From: Parascedosporium putredinis | Lineage: Eukaryota > Ascomycota > Sordariomycetes > Microascales > Microascaceae | NCBI GenBank assembly: GCA_949357655.1 | Contig: CASHTG010000004.1 | Location: 868,001-932,000 of the forward strand | Direction: 5' to 3' | Length of the DNA stretch: 64,000 nucleotides | Part shown: one piece after another, positions 12,012 through 22,914 of the stretch | Numbering within the stretch: the stretch's first letter is position 1 | Layout of the letters: each line of letters opens with the position of its first letter | Notes under the pieces: generated by a model | The model's database searches: none | What the model was told of the DNA's origin: nothing | What the model saw: the letters and a program-made list of their open reading frames with translations, nothing else | Translations under genes and position numbers: made by a program

Positions 12012-14667
12012 ATGAAGCAACCGACGTGGCTTGTCGCGATCGGCGTCATATTCGGCGAGTCGAGCCTCGCAGCCGCCTGCTTCTGCGTCGACTACATTGC
12101 CTACCGCATAGGCAGCATCTGGCTCGTCCTCGCGGGCATGCTCATTGTCCGCGCCGGCCGCTTCGTCTTCCCCATTGCCTTCCTGCTGGATTACCTGCTC
12201 AACGTGCGCGGGGTTACGACGTATGTTTTCACCATTGTCGTCTTGCTCGTCGCCAACGCCCATCCGCTCGTGTTCAACGACCTCAATATGCCTATTCGCG
12301 AGCAGTGGTATCGTCAAAAGAAGCGTCAGCAGCGCGCGTTACCGCTTTTCCTTTCCGTTTCAGGAGTACTTCATGATTTTGAGGGAACCAAAATCCTGAT
12401 TCAGAGTCTGTGGAGAATCATCGCCTGGTTCATACCTTCCCTAGGGTTCATGTCCATCTTGTCCTGGTGCTTGAAAGCCGTGGGCACTTATTTCTTTCTC
12501 ACGTCCCTCCGCTCCGAGCTTGGCCGCCCACTCTTTAACCTGGGCGCGAGGCTCGTTATGCACGTGCTTCGGGCCGTTGGCGAGGTCACGTACGGTGCCT
12601 GGCAGTTTGTAGCCCAGACAAGTCTGATGCGTAGAGCGTGGTCTTGGAGAGGGGAGAAGCTGGTTGATGTCTTGCGTGGAGAAGGGGGCGCCGAGTATCG
12701 CCACGCGCCGTTGGAAGGCCCGTGGGATATTCGCCTGATTCGACTTCTTCCCCGTGGTAACTCGGACGTGGTGCGGTGTGAAATGGTTCACATTAATCTA
12801 GCTGAGAACAACGTCGCTTTCGAAGCCATGTCTTACTTTTGGGGCAAGCCGGAAAGAACGAGGTAAGAGGGTCCCTAGAGTCTGGCAGACGATGCATTCC
12901 CCTCACCCTTAATCACTACTCGAGTGATGCATCCCCCATCCTTAATCACTACTCGAGTGATGAAGAAAAAGGATTACAAGTTACTCTGTTGCTAAATCAC
13001 TAACCACCCTTCTTACGTGAATAGGACCATTTTCATAAACGGGCTTCCCTTCACGACGACGGAAAACGCCTACGCGCTGCTGCACGACAGGAGCCCCATC
13101 TGGACCCCCGATTAATCTGGATCGATTCTCTCTGCATTGACCAGGACAACGTCACGGAAAAGAGCGAGCAGGTCCAGCTGATGTGGTACATCTACCACGA
13201 CGCCGGCAGGGTCACGAGCTGGCTCGGCAACAACCCAAACGCCGACCTGGCCGTAGATCTTCTCCTCGAACTCTCCTACCTCATAGAGACAGAGCAACCC
13301 TCCGACGACCAGCTCTACAAACGGTACCAGCATGAGCGGAGATCACCCCGCTTCCTCGCCCTCACAGACCTGTTCGCCAACCGCTACTTCACGCGCATCT
13401 GGATGGTGCAGGAAACAGCCGTCAACAAGAACCTGCACGTCGTCTACGGCGGCCACGTCCTGCAGTGGGAAACCCTCCTGCGCGTCATCAGCACCGCTTT
13501 CCTGTCATCCAACTTTGGCACTTTGCTCGAGGACACCGCCGTCCGCGGCCAGAAGCGCTACTCGCTACTCAACGGCATGCACGTCATGGTCTTCTCCACC
13601 ATCCGCGCCGCCACGCGCGCCGGCAACCCCGCGGAGATGCACTCGCTCCTCCGCAGCTGCTGGACGATGAACGCGACGGATCCCCGCGACAAGGTGTACG
13701 CCCTCACGGGGATCGCCAAGAACGGAAAAGATTCTGCGTGGCTGCGGCCTGACTACGCCACGCCGACCGCCGACGTGTACCACTATGCCGCTTTGCACCT
13801 CGCGTCGCAGCCTCGCGGCCTTTTGTTTTTGCTCTCCTGCGCGGGGACCGGCTGGCCCCGTAACTTGCCCAATCTCCCGTCTTGGGTGCCCGACTGGTCC
13901 ACGGTGGGCCGCTCCGTCATCGAGACCGTCATCGAGGCTGAAGATGACCGATGCATCTATGTAGCATCAGGTCCGCTGCCCAACATGGTTTCCGTCGAGA
14001 ACCGGGAGATGCAGCTTTCCGCTATCCGATTCGACACCGTGATTTGGCTCAGCAGCGTCCTCGTGCGCCCGGAAACGGACGAAAACACGTTGGAGCTGAA
14101 CGGCGGAATAGGGCGGGTCGTCAAATGGTACAACGAGGTGGAGCAGAGGACCCGCGCGGTCCTCGGCCAAGATGGAAAAACGCCGTACCCGAGCGGCCAG
14201 CCCTGGGAGGAGGTGATGTGGCGCACGCTCATCATGGACCTACCCGTCGAGGGCCGCGAACGCTTGCATCGCCCGGCGCCGGCGAGCTACGCGCAGCATT
14301 ACCGCGATTTTATCGATGAAATTGTCGATCTGGATACGCCGCGCTACCGGCCACTGGCGGGCGAGGCCGCTACCATGGCCCGGCTCCACAGTGCCTCGAC
14401 CTACATCACGACGATGCGGTATCACTGCAACTCCCGGCGTGTCGGCTTCACCGAGAGCGGGTTGATGGTCGTGGTGCCGAGCGGGGCAAAGCTGGGGGAT
14501 GTTTTGGTGCTGATCCCATCTACGGGCACGCCGCACGTCGTTCGGCCTGCCGGGGTGTCGCTCAAGGGGACCCCGCGTTCGAGCTCGTCGGCGACTGCTA
14601 CGCGCACGGGGTGATGGATGGGGAAAGGGCGGATCCGGAGGCGGTGGAAAGAATCACCTTGGTGTGA
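12012..14667 (+). CDS. membrane-anchored HET-domain (heterokaryon incompatibility) protein
   Basis: HET domains trigger a cell-death response after non-self recognition when hyphae fuse. Exon 1 is 12012-12862 and exon 2 starts at 13025; splicing gives E-R-T-R-T-I-F-I-N-G. Residues 5-90 hold several hydrophobic segments and a further pair lies near 135-165, so the N terminus is probably multi-pass. The HET domain begins near residue 270: F-E-A-M-S-Y-F-W-G, then L-I-W-I-D-S-L-C-I-D-Q and R-I-W-M-V-Q-E. The C-terminal F-E-L-V-G-D-C-Y-A-H-G-V-M-D-G-E is typical of the family. Two single-base losses break the frame: in a C run near 13110 and a G run near 14570. The downstream frame after the second ends at 14667. 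Length would be about 830 residues. Confidence 0.85.
12891..12962. repeat. tandem duplication inside the HET gene intron
   Basis: Two adjacent copies of about 33-35 bp, each ending in TTAATCACTACTCGAGT followed by GATG. Each copy contains the 8-bp palindrome ACTCGAGT inside ATCAC/GTGAT arms. It lies within the 162-bp intron 12863-13024. Confidence 0.85.
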
Positions 14668-15645
14668 TGGAAGCGGCGCGTTGAAGAAGCGGGGTTGCAT
14701 TTGGATGGCTGGCGCATTTTGGGGTTTGGTTTTAAATGTTTGGGTGCCTGATGCGAGTGAGTTTTGGTCTACATGTACTAGCTGTGATGCTGAATCTATT
14801 ACGCTTTTCCTCTTTCTAGCGTGAATCGGGACACGTCTCTGACTCGGCATCCTTACGCCAACCCTTTAAGCTTGCCTGTCTTGATTCACACTCTCCTAGC
14901 TGAAACGGGTGGCACTGTCATGTGGGTTTACTGCCCAAGCATAGAATTCAGTTGGCAGTCATGAAATGGAAGAAATGCAAACAGATCCATGAAAGCCATC
15001 CATGAATCCATCAAATGAGCAACTTAATCCGTTCGACAAGGCAACCAAACAATCAATTCCTCCTGATATAACCCGCGATGTGTAGTTATTGATAGCTGAT
15101 GATTTTTGGTTGTCGAGCTTCACAGTTATTTTAAGTGGCCATAATTTCCAATAACCGATTCACAGTCTAGTGACTATATGTATATATGTAGTGAGTGCCT
15201 CCACGGTGGAAGCTGAATTGCGCTCAAGGAAGCAGTGAGTGATTTGAAAAAGAAAATCATCACTTTCGTCCGATGATGTGCAGCGATAGATCACCAAAGA
15301 ATACCCCGCTTGAAGGATCAAAGTCGGCCGTCATACAATATCTTGTTCATGTGCTGCGCAATGAGGGAGGAAATTGCATGTACAAATACGGTGCAGTCGC
15401 TGATCAAGTGGTCTGCGGTGCTACAAGAATCTGGAAGCGAGCTGACGAGCAGAGATGGGCCTGGGCCTGGGAGGGGTCGCCAATATCAACGGCTTTTACC
15501 CGCCGTCACTCATCAAATATGTCACCAAGACGTGCAACGCAGAAAAGGAGCCAAAACCCCTAGCTCTTCTCATAAGCAGGACCATCGCGATGAAGGAGTC
15601 TGGGCATTCTCTTCCTTCTCCACCCCATAATCTACGTCCTTGATC
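14668..15645. other. gene-free spacer
   Basis: Intergenic region after the HET gene. It is AT-rich between about 15040 and 15260, with a TATATATG run near 15178. Several short overlapping open frames near 15273-15643 have no family signature. The last part is the leader of the FAD oxidase gene. Confidence 0.45.
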
Positions 15646-17363
15646 ATGGCTTTTCGACACATACTATCCAACCTTCTCATCCTCTTGGCAGGAGCGCCCC
15701 GTCTGATAGCCCAGAGTGATTCCGTGGAACTCACTTCATGTGTAAGCTATTGGCCATTCCTGATTTCCCAAGCCGGATTGTAGCTGACTTCTTTCATCCG
15801 CACATCCAGTGCCAGGCCTTGGCAGACACATTCCCCGATGAAATCTCCACGTCGACCCTGAGGAGCTCCGTGTATGAAAAGTCAAACACGCGTGTATGGT
15901 CGGCATCAACGATCCTCTCCCCAGCCTGCGTGTTTCAACCAACCACCGTAAAGAATCTCGCCGCAGCCGTGGCTCAACTGGCCAACGACAGCTGCGAGTT
16001 TGCCATCAAGTCGGGAGGGTACAACCCCATCGCCGGCGCGGCCAACATTGACGCAGGCGTCGCCATCGATCTGAACCTCCTCAATCAAGTCGAATTGCGA
16101 ACGGATGGCGGAGGAGTCATTAGCCTCGGAGCCGGCGCCCTCTGGCGCGACGTCTACGACAAGTTCGAAAACGAAGGCATCGGGTTCGCCGGATCTCAGG
16201 TCGGGTTCATCGGCGTGAGCGGCCTCGTGCTTGGGGGCGGCTACTCCTATTTCCAGGCGAGCGCGGGCTGGGCTGCCGATACCGTCGTCAACTTTGAGGT
16301 CGTTCTCGCGTCGGGCGAGATCGTCAACGCGAATCAGGCGGCCAACAGCGATCTTTTCAAAGCCCTCAAGGGTGGCGGCGGCAATTTTGGTATCGTAACC
16401 AAGGTATTCCTGCAGACGTGGGAGCAGGGCACCCTCTGGGCCGGCATCAAGTGGCTCTCCATCCAACCCGAGGACGCCGGCCCTCTGCTTCTTGGCCGGC
16501 TACGAAACTTTACCGTCCAGAACAACGATAACACCCGAGTCACGGCATCTGTCGAGATCAATCTCTCCTCGGGGGCGCCACCGACCGCTAGAATCGACTT
16601 TGTAAACATTGATGGTGTGGAGGACGCTATCCAACTGGAGAGTTTTGCCAACCTCGAGCACGTGTCTGCTACGGCGCCAGCTCAAAGAACATTGGCCCGA
16701 ACCGTGCGGGTGTTCGGCGATGGATTGACTCACGGAGCTAGGTTAGTCTTCATGTTTGTTCCATGTCAAGGCAATTATTGTGATGATCAATACGCTAATA
16801 TGTGGCTATGTGCCCTGTAGGCACGCATCCGCTACCGTCACTTTCGTCAACGACCCTGTGAGCTTGTATGCGGTGAACAACATTTCCGCCTCAATCTACA
16901 ACAGATTTAGACCAGAGGTTCCGGAAATGAGCTACCCATTCCAATACTACCCGCTCCCCAAAATAGTCAATACATATGGGAAGAGAGGAGGAAATGTGTT
17001 GGGTCTTGAAGGGAGAACACAAGACTTGATCAGTACGTATCTCGGCATCATCTCCTAACACCAACATGTCTGACACTAAACACAGTGGTCACTTTCACGC
17101 CAACGTGGCTCGATGCTCAGTACGACGACGCTGTATGGGATATTGTGGAAGAATGGACGACTGAGGTGTCCAAGGCCACGGACGAACTGGGCATGGCAGA
17201 CCCTTTCGTGCATCTCAACTTTGCTGGGCGCTTTCAGAAGCCCTTCTGTGGCTATGGAGCCGACAACCTTGAGTTTTTAAGAGAGGTTGCCGGAAAATAT
17301 GACCCAGATCAGGTTTTTCAGGAGTTGGTCCCGGGTGGCTTCAAACTCAACGTAGAATGCTGA
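15646..17363 (+). CDS. secreted FAD-linked oxidoreductase (PCMH/BBE-like)
   Basis: Four exons (15646-15741, 15810-16741, 16821-17032, 17086-17363) sum to 1518 nt and give an unbroken 505-residue protein. Residues 1-23 form a signal peptide (core I-L-S-N-L-L-I-L-L-A-G-A). The FAD-binding PCMH domain runs from about residue 60 (C-V-F-Q-P-T-T-V-K-N-L) through S-G-L-V-L-G-G-G-Y-S-Y-F to G-G-G-G-N-F-G-I-V-T. The BBE C-terminal segment ends in K-Y-D-P-D-Q-V-F-Q-E-L. At the usual histidyl-flavin site the common S-G-G-H reads S-G-G-Y (Tyr103), and no Cys stands at the second attachment site (Ser161), so covalent FAD attachment is doubtful. Such enzymes oxidise sugars, oligosaccharides or secondary metabolites. 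No biosynthetic cluster is visible around it, so the substrate is unknown. Confidence 0.88.
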
Positions 17364-17508
17364 ATCACTACCTGCATCTGTTCATGAATTTCTGTAGTTT
17401 GACCCCATAATTAGGTAAAAGAAGTACTAGAAAGGTTGAGAAGGGGGTTGAGACAGAGCAAATACTGGTGGACTTGCAAGATCCAAATTCGTTCTTTTCG
17501 CCAGAGTA

Positions 17509-18580
17509 TCATACACGGGACCTCCCAGTCAGCCATACCTTCGCCGTCTCATATGTGCCCAAGTACAGCCCACTACCCAAGGCCGACCAACTGGCCCTCA
17601 GTAATCCACCCCGAAACAAGCCTCTTACTCCCTCTCGCGATATACCTGTTTCGCAACTTGGTACCCACTCAGCTGTTTTGGCCGCTTACCTGCCGTATTC
17701 TTCGTCGTAGCACCTTTTCCACCAGATTTGTCCTCTCCTCCACCCAGCACCATCATGCGCGTTTTCACAACATCCGTAGGCGTCGTCGCAGTCGCCGCTA
17801 TCGACCCAGCCGTCGCCGCACTCAGGCCATTCACGAGCCCTACCTCCCATAACCCCCTATCCGCTTCACTTCCGCGTCCCGCGCCACGCCGCTTGATGAT
17901 TTCCGCACGCAGCCCCTCGAAGATGGGGAACTGCAGCACGGTAAATGGCAAGTTCCTCGCGGCCAGCGCCGTGTAGCCGCTCCACAAGCGGCGGGCAGCG
18001 CCCTGCTCGGATGAACGGAGCATGCGAAACGCCTCGATGGATGCGCTTCTCCGTGGGGCGGATGAGCCGGAGGATTGGTTCAGCATCTGGGCATTTTGCT
18101 TGATGACCTCTGCTGGCGTAAGGATCAGGCACGATGCTAGCTCTGCGATCCCTGATGCGAGAGAGTGTGCAGCAGCCTCGGGCACGAAGCGAGGACGATG
18201 ACTCCCTAGGACCGACTTGCCGCCTTCATAGACGGTAAAAACACCCCAGCTAGAGTGACAAGCCACACTTAGTATCACGACACATGCTAAAGATGGGCGC
18301 TTACTTACCCGCGGGCAAGGTTGCCAAGATGACGCTTCCCACGCCCTGGTAAAGTCCGCGCAGGGCTACCGTCCGGCTCGTCTTGGCCACAGAGGACGCA
18401 TCTTTCGTAATGTAATCCCCGCACTGAACTCGAGTCTTGATCGTATCCAGCGGGTAAACCAGGAGGTCAACCGTGAAGGCAGCCGCGGCGCCCGCCTTTA
18501 GACTGTTAGACTCGTACGCGGTGGCACCGTGACGGAGGGAAACTTACGAGGAGGATCTCGCGGTTGGTGCCGGCGGTCAT
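17509..18580 (-). CDS. mitochondrial carrier, probably S-adenosylmethionine type
   Basis: Inner-membrane solute carrier with three repeats, each with the P-x-[DE]-x-x-[KR] signature: Y-P-L-D-T-I-K-T-R-V-Q, T-P-A-E-V-I-K-Q-N-A-Q and T-P-T-D-V-V-K-T-R-M-M. The combination resembles the SAM carrier (yeast PET8, SAMC), inferred from motif likeness only. Exon 1 (18580-18548) encodes M-T-A-G-T-N-R-E-I-L-L; introns are 18496-18547 and 18250-18308. Two frame breaks are each explained by one missing base: in the T run just after the second intron (plus strand 18236-18240) and in a GGG near 17635. Past the second break the frame continues G-V-R-G-L-F-R-G and ends at 17509, completing the third repeat. 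Its 3' end faces the oxidase gene with 145 bp between. Confidence 0.85.
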
Positions 18581-19215
18581 TCGTGTGTTACGTTATTGGT
18601 AGTTCCGTGACTTGATGATGCTTCCTCATGCCGGGATTGAGGCTGGCAAGGGGAAAATAAAGAAACAATAAAAAATGAAAAGAGGTTCTGTATGGGGGTG
18701 TTTCGGTCGAGGGTCCATCAGGTCAACGCTCCAAGACAATTTGGGCCGACGGATGATGTCATCGTTACCCTTTTGCGCCTGTTGTGCGAAAACTCCATGT
18801 TAATTCGCGTTGCACCTGTCCGAGAGCATCCCCAGTCAACAACACGAGAGAGCAACAGTTTTATCTACAGCGGGCAAGCGAATTTGAGAAATCACCGTTA
18901 TTTATATTCTTCAGCTCTATGAAATTGTTCTCTTTTCTGTCGGACAGAAAAGATTTAGCTCTACAGCGCGCTGTGCCTGCCATTCCTGTCTGTCCTGCAG
19001 GTCAGGATAATTTTGTCATTCGCTGGAACCTGCCTCGACAATCTTCACGAAGCGTCGAGCTTGCAGAGTTCTGCTACTTTATAGACAGCATATCTGCGGC
19101 CCGTAGCTGAGGTTAGAAGAGAGTGCCTGAAAGCACCAGGTAGCATTTGAAAAATTTTATTTTCCTGAAAGTAACATTTGCATGACCTCGTGGTGTGGGC
19201 TGAGCACTTCCACGC
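18581..19215. other. gene-free spacer
   Basis: Promoter side of the carrier gene and 3' side of the dioxygenase-like gene. A short palindromic stretch (GACAGGACAGACAG-like, near 18945-19010) is present. No gene seen. Confidence 0.45.
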
Positions 19216-19939
19216 TCATATCCTCGATTTCCTCTCCTCCTCAATAGCCGCCAGGAATCGACTGTAGTCCAGCGGCAGGCGTTCACCCATCCATATCGCC
19301 CTCTCGGAATGGTCCCTCAGTTCAGCCTCCAGCTTCGTCTCGCCCTCGCCGGGAAGGTTATTGGGGTGAATCAAGGCTGATAGCGGCCCGCGCCAAACAG
19401 CTAGCCAAGCGATAAAGGCTCCGAACTGCGCGGGCGTGAAGAGATTCACTTCGAACATGGCGACGGGATGAGGCCCGATTGGCCGGTCCCAAAAGCGGTA
19501 GATTCTCAACTCGGGAACTAGGTTCACTATTAGCTCTTGATTCAGCGAGCAGCAAGCCGTTTGCCACAGGCACAGCGGATCCAACATCTTTATTTCCACT
19601 CACATTCTCTCCTGATACGCTCCCATAGATCGCGTGCATACTTGGCGTGTTCTTGGTTCTCCTGGAAGTAATAAATATGGATATCGCTGTGCACCGTTAG
19701 TTAGCCCGCTGCATGCACCACCTCGTCTCCCTGCCCTGGATCTGGTTGGTGTTCACTCACAATCCACCCCGACGACCCTTGTCCAAAGGATCCGTAAAGG
19801 TCTCGTAGGCCTCGCTTAGCCCTTCGCGCGGCGGGTTCACGAAACTTTTCCCATCGTCGTTCCTCTCTTCCGATAGCGGAGGCGCATTTTCGAAGCCGGC
19901 GAGGGGCGAAGGATAGCTGTATTTCACGGGTCGCGCCAT
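19216..19939 (-). CDS. DOPA 4,5-dioxygenase family protein
   Basis: Small extradiol ring-cleaving dioxygenase family (PF08883), which in fungi such as Amanita opens DOPA toward betalain/muscaflavin-type pigments; most ascomycete members are uncharacterised. Three exons (19939-19761, 19686-19604, 19517-19216) splice cleanly to 187 residues. Conserved blocks are D-I-H-I-Y-Y-F-Q-E-N (about residue 61), F-P-E-L-R-I-Y-R-F-W, G-P-H-P-V-A-M-F-E-V-N, W-R-G-P-L-S-A-L-I-H-P-N and H-S-E-R-A-I-W-M-G-E-R-L-P-L-D. The conserved His residues expected for metal binding are present. The first 55 residues are a Pro/Ser-rich extension without homology I can name. This gene is free of frame errors. Substrate unknown. 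Confidence 0.9.
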
Positions 19940-21386
19940 GCTTAATGCAGTGCTGCTCAAAGTGGCAGTATTCTTCACGGGGAAGGGGTTTCCTAGGCTC
20001 TTTCCTCTTTCGATTCCTTGCTGGACTCGTTCCTTCCTTCGAAATCGAAAGGGATGGGTTGACTTGTTATAAAGACTAGCGACCGCGAGAGCTTCATGCG
20101 GATGACGTGATGCGCTTCCCACCACTCCGCAAAGTATTAGATTGATTTCTCAGCTTGATGTGTCGAACCCCATCCAGGTTAATAATCCGCGGATTATTTA
20201 CGTTATCAATCGATCAGTTGACTCCGCCGGACCTGTCATCAAAGTGGGGTTTCTCCAGCTTCTATTAAGTTTTGTGACTCCCTCGGCAGCAAGCCACGGC
20301 ACCACTGAAGGCACTTGCCCTTTTGAGCTAAGAGCCTGCTTGATTTTCCGACATGGTAAGATTTTGGCAGGCACCACCCTCGAATCGGCCGGTGAACGGC
20401 GCGGAAGCTGCTCCCGAGAATTTTTTTGGTTCTCCGGCCGATTTGGGGTTGTGCCTGCCAAAATCTCACCAAGTCAAGTGGCTTCGACGCGGCATTCAGG
20501 TTCCTTCCCGATTAGCGCTTGTTTCCTCCCTGTCTCGACTGTACGAGGTCTAGTCGTCGGCCTGGAGAGGATGAAATTATTGATAGGTTGATTTGGATCG
20601 CATATGGAGGGCCGAGACAATGATCTTCTGTTCCCGACGCTGTACGCTGTGTCTATCATGTAGCGATTGAAATCTAAGCATTTTTGACACGAAATCCACA
20701 TGCAGTGTAGAAATCGTCTCTCTATGCCACCCCCAAACGTTGCGAGAACTGAGGGCAACATCACGGTCTTGCGCCATGAAGAGAACAGAACCTCCACCTC
20801 CTTGTTAGCGCTAAAGCAATAAAGCATAGAGAAAATGCATATCACATTGAAGAGTAGACCCTAGCTGGATATAGTCTCCAAAATACCCCTGCCGGAACTT
20901 CAATGTTGGCTGTCTTGAAAGCCAACCGGCGACGCCATGAAAACACTAAAATCATTGAATTGGTCCAAGACGAGATGTAAGTCGCGTTAACTCGAATATT
21001 CAAATGGCGTCGTCGGCATCGGCGTGACCGACTCACAGACCAAGAAGCTGGCGTTTTTGGAGCTGGGGCTGAGAATGCAATGTGGAAAAAGGGCATCGCC
21101 GGTGGTCCGTGGTCCACTACATGCGGGCGTGCAAAGAGGGCGGCCCAAAAACACGCCTGGCGTTACAGACCCCTCAGACAAGGGACGTCTGCCTGAACGC
21201 CTCTTTTGTGTTCCAGTATTTAAATTCTGTAGCCTTGACGATAAATTTAAAACAGCGTCTTCATCGTATATCTTGAGGCCAATCTTCTTCCTTTTTCAGT
21301 CTTGTCCCACAAAACATCGTGCTCCTCAACACCATTTGTATTACAGGAAGAAGCCTAGCAACGCCACTGCTCGCTCTTCATTCAAG
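19940..21386. other. gene-free spacer with a large inverted repeat
   Basis: Divergent upstream region of the DOPA dioxygenase-like and second BTB genes. Small frames on both strands near 20198-20591 are mirror images produced by the inverted repeat at 20354-20471. The last 200 bases are the leader of the BTB gene. Confidence 0.5.
20354..20471. repeat. imperfect inverted repeat, arms of about 39 and 38 bp
   Basis: The left arm (20354-20392) begins TGGTAAGATTTTGGCAGGCA. The right arm (20434-20471), read on the other strand, begins TGGTGAGATTTTGGCAGGCA, and both end in AATCGGCCGG. There are about five mismatches and a spacer of about 41 bases. The shape fits a small MITE-like element or a strong hairpin; no transposase is nearby. 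Confidence 0.85.
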
Positions 21387-22644
21387 ATGTCGTCTCGAGT
21401 TGTGATCGATCCTTCAGGGGACCTTGTCTTACAGATTCCCATTAGCGTCCCCACACCTTCAAAAGAGACGCGGCGTAACTCCGTGGATTCGGCCATCGGG
21501 TCAAGTTCACCAATCATCCCAAGTGGCCAATGCAGCCCTTTGCAAGAGATTCCCAATGCAACCGGCAAAATCGACGACGACGCAAATAACGAGAAGGAGT
21601 CGAGCGAGACGAGAGAATTGCTCGTATCGTCCAAGATACTCGCGGTGTCCTCACCCGTGTTCCGCAAGATGCTGTTTGGCGGCAAGTTTGTGGAGGCCAT
21701 CAAGCTCGCGGATGCGGGTGACGGTTCCACGACGATAGTAACCTTGCCTGACGATGATGCCGAAGCCGTGACCCTCATGTGCAAGATTCTGCACTTCGCC
21801 ACGGCAGACATCAACGATCTTCCCAAGTCGGACTTGCTGGAGAGGCTGGCAGCCATTTGCGACAAGTATCTATGCCTGCATATCCTCCGGTACTGTGGCA
21901 CCATTTGGGTACGGAACTGGGTGAAGAAGTGCGAGGAAGACAATGCAGGCATAGTCGATGTCTGCCGGCTACTCGTCTTCGCCTATGTTGCGGATATGGA
22001 AAAGGAGTTTGCCGACATTGCCTGGACACTTCTCCTTTTGCACAAAGGACCGCTATCACGATCAACTTCAGATGCTACAGAGTCGCTCGACAATCCGCTG
22101 CTGCCACTACACATTAGAGGTAAGTTAGCCCTCAGCTTATCGTGTGACACCAACACTAGCAGACTTCTTGAGGCTGACAGAACACAGGCAAACTCGATGC
22201 GAAGAGAATGCAACTCTGCAACCAATACCACACCGCTCTCATGCGTCCCCTAGCGACATGGGGCTGGCGGAGTTTGACCAAGGGTTGCAACCGAGGCGCT
22301 GCCCCCTAGGCGAATACTCGGCGGAGATCTACAAACTCGGCCTCGCAACCTACGACCTGGAATTCAGCCAGCACGCCTTTCGCAGGCTGCTGGAGGCACC
22401 GTCGAGGATGTCCCCCATCTCGGTGGGGCTATGCGCCCGCAAAATGCCTCAGCGTGGGGAGTGCCCTTGCCGTGGGGAGGAGACGGGGTCCCTCAACCAG
22501 CCTTTGCTGGATGCGGTCAAGGAGATAGGGGAGAAGAAGCTTTGGTTCGGGTGTTTGGCGTGTCTGAAGCTTGACGATTACGAAGCAGAGTGTTCTACTT
22601 GCTGCCCTCACCCAGATCCAGTCCCTGGCACGACGCCCTCTTAG
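21387..22644 (+). CDS. BTB/POZ-domain protein
   Basis: The start M-S-S-R-V-V-I-D-P (21387) is followed by a Ser/Pro-rich N terminus of about 70 residues. The BTB-type core reads L-L-V-S-S-K-I-L-A-V-S-S-P-V-F-R-K-M-L-F, then L-L-E-R-L-A-A-I-C-D-K-Y. This is the ascomycete BTB subfamily that also covers the gene at 7415. The frame is open upstream to 21024, but this ATG has the better context and starts the conserved part. One intron spans 22120-22187, joining I-R to G-K-L-D-A-K-R-M-Q-L. One frame change near 22300 moves the reading to C-P-L-G-E-Y-S-A-E-I-Y-K. The tail has several Cys pairs (C-P-C, C-L-A-C, C-S-T-C-C), perhaps metal-binding. Function unknown. Confidence 0.8.
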
Positions 22645-22807
22645 CCATTTGCCGCCTCTTTGCTTCAATGGATCCCTTGCTAACGAAATAGTGGGCAACC
22701 TCCCATGCCCTCCGAACCCCATTCCGCCGTGTTACATCTTGACGCGATTTCCTTCCAATTCTTATGCTGTCTCTCGTCCTGAAACCTTCACCAAATTCAT
22801 GAAATTC

Positions 22808-22893
22808 GCACTATTGGGTTAGTGGTAAACTTGGTCGTTGCCATTCATCTACGGTGGATTCGACCAGCCCCGGTTCGATTCCGGGATAGTGCA
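22808..22893 (+). tRNA. tRNA-Gly (anticodon GCC) with a 16-nt intron
   Basis: The acceptor stem GCACTAT pairs with ATAGTGC and A is the discriminator base. The D-stem is GGTT/AACT around AGTGGTA. The anticodon stem GGTCG/CGACC encloses TTGCCA, then a 16-base intron at the canonical position after base 37, then T. The T-arm CCCGG-TTCGATT-CCGGG is perfect and contains the B-box GGTTCGATTCC. The variable loop is only three bases (AGC); one more C would make it normal, so a base may be missing from the C run here as in the protein genes. Confidence 0.93.
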
Positions 22894-22901
22894 ACGTTAT
22901 C

Positions 22902-22914
22902 TTTTTGCTTTTTT
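22902..22914 (+). terminator. RNA polymerase III terminator of tRNA-Gly
   Basis: A T5 run and a T6 run begin nine bases after the tRNA 3' end. Confidence 0.8.

Noticed and set aside
20198..20553. Pairs of similar small proteins on opposite strands near 20.2-20.6 kb
   Set aside because: Their likeness comes from the inverted repeat at 20354-20471, not from real duplicated genes.
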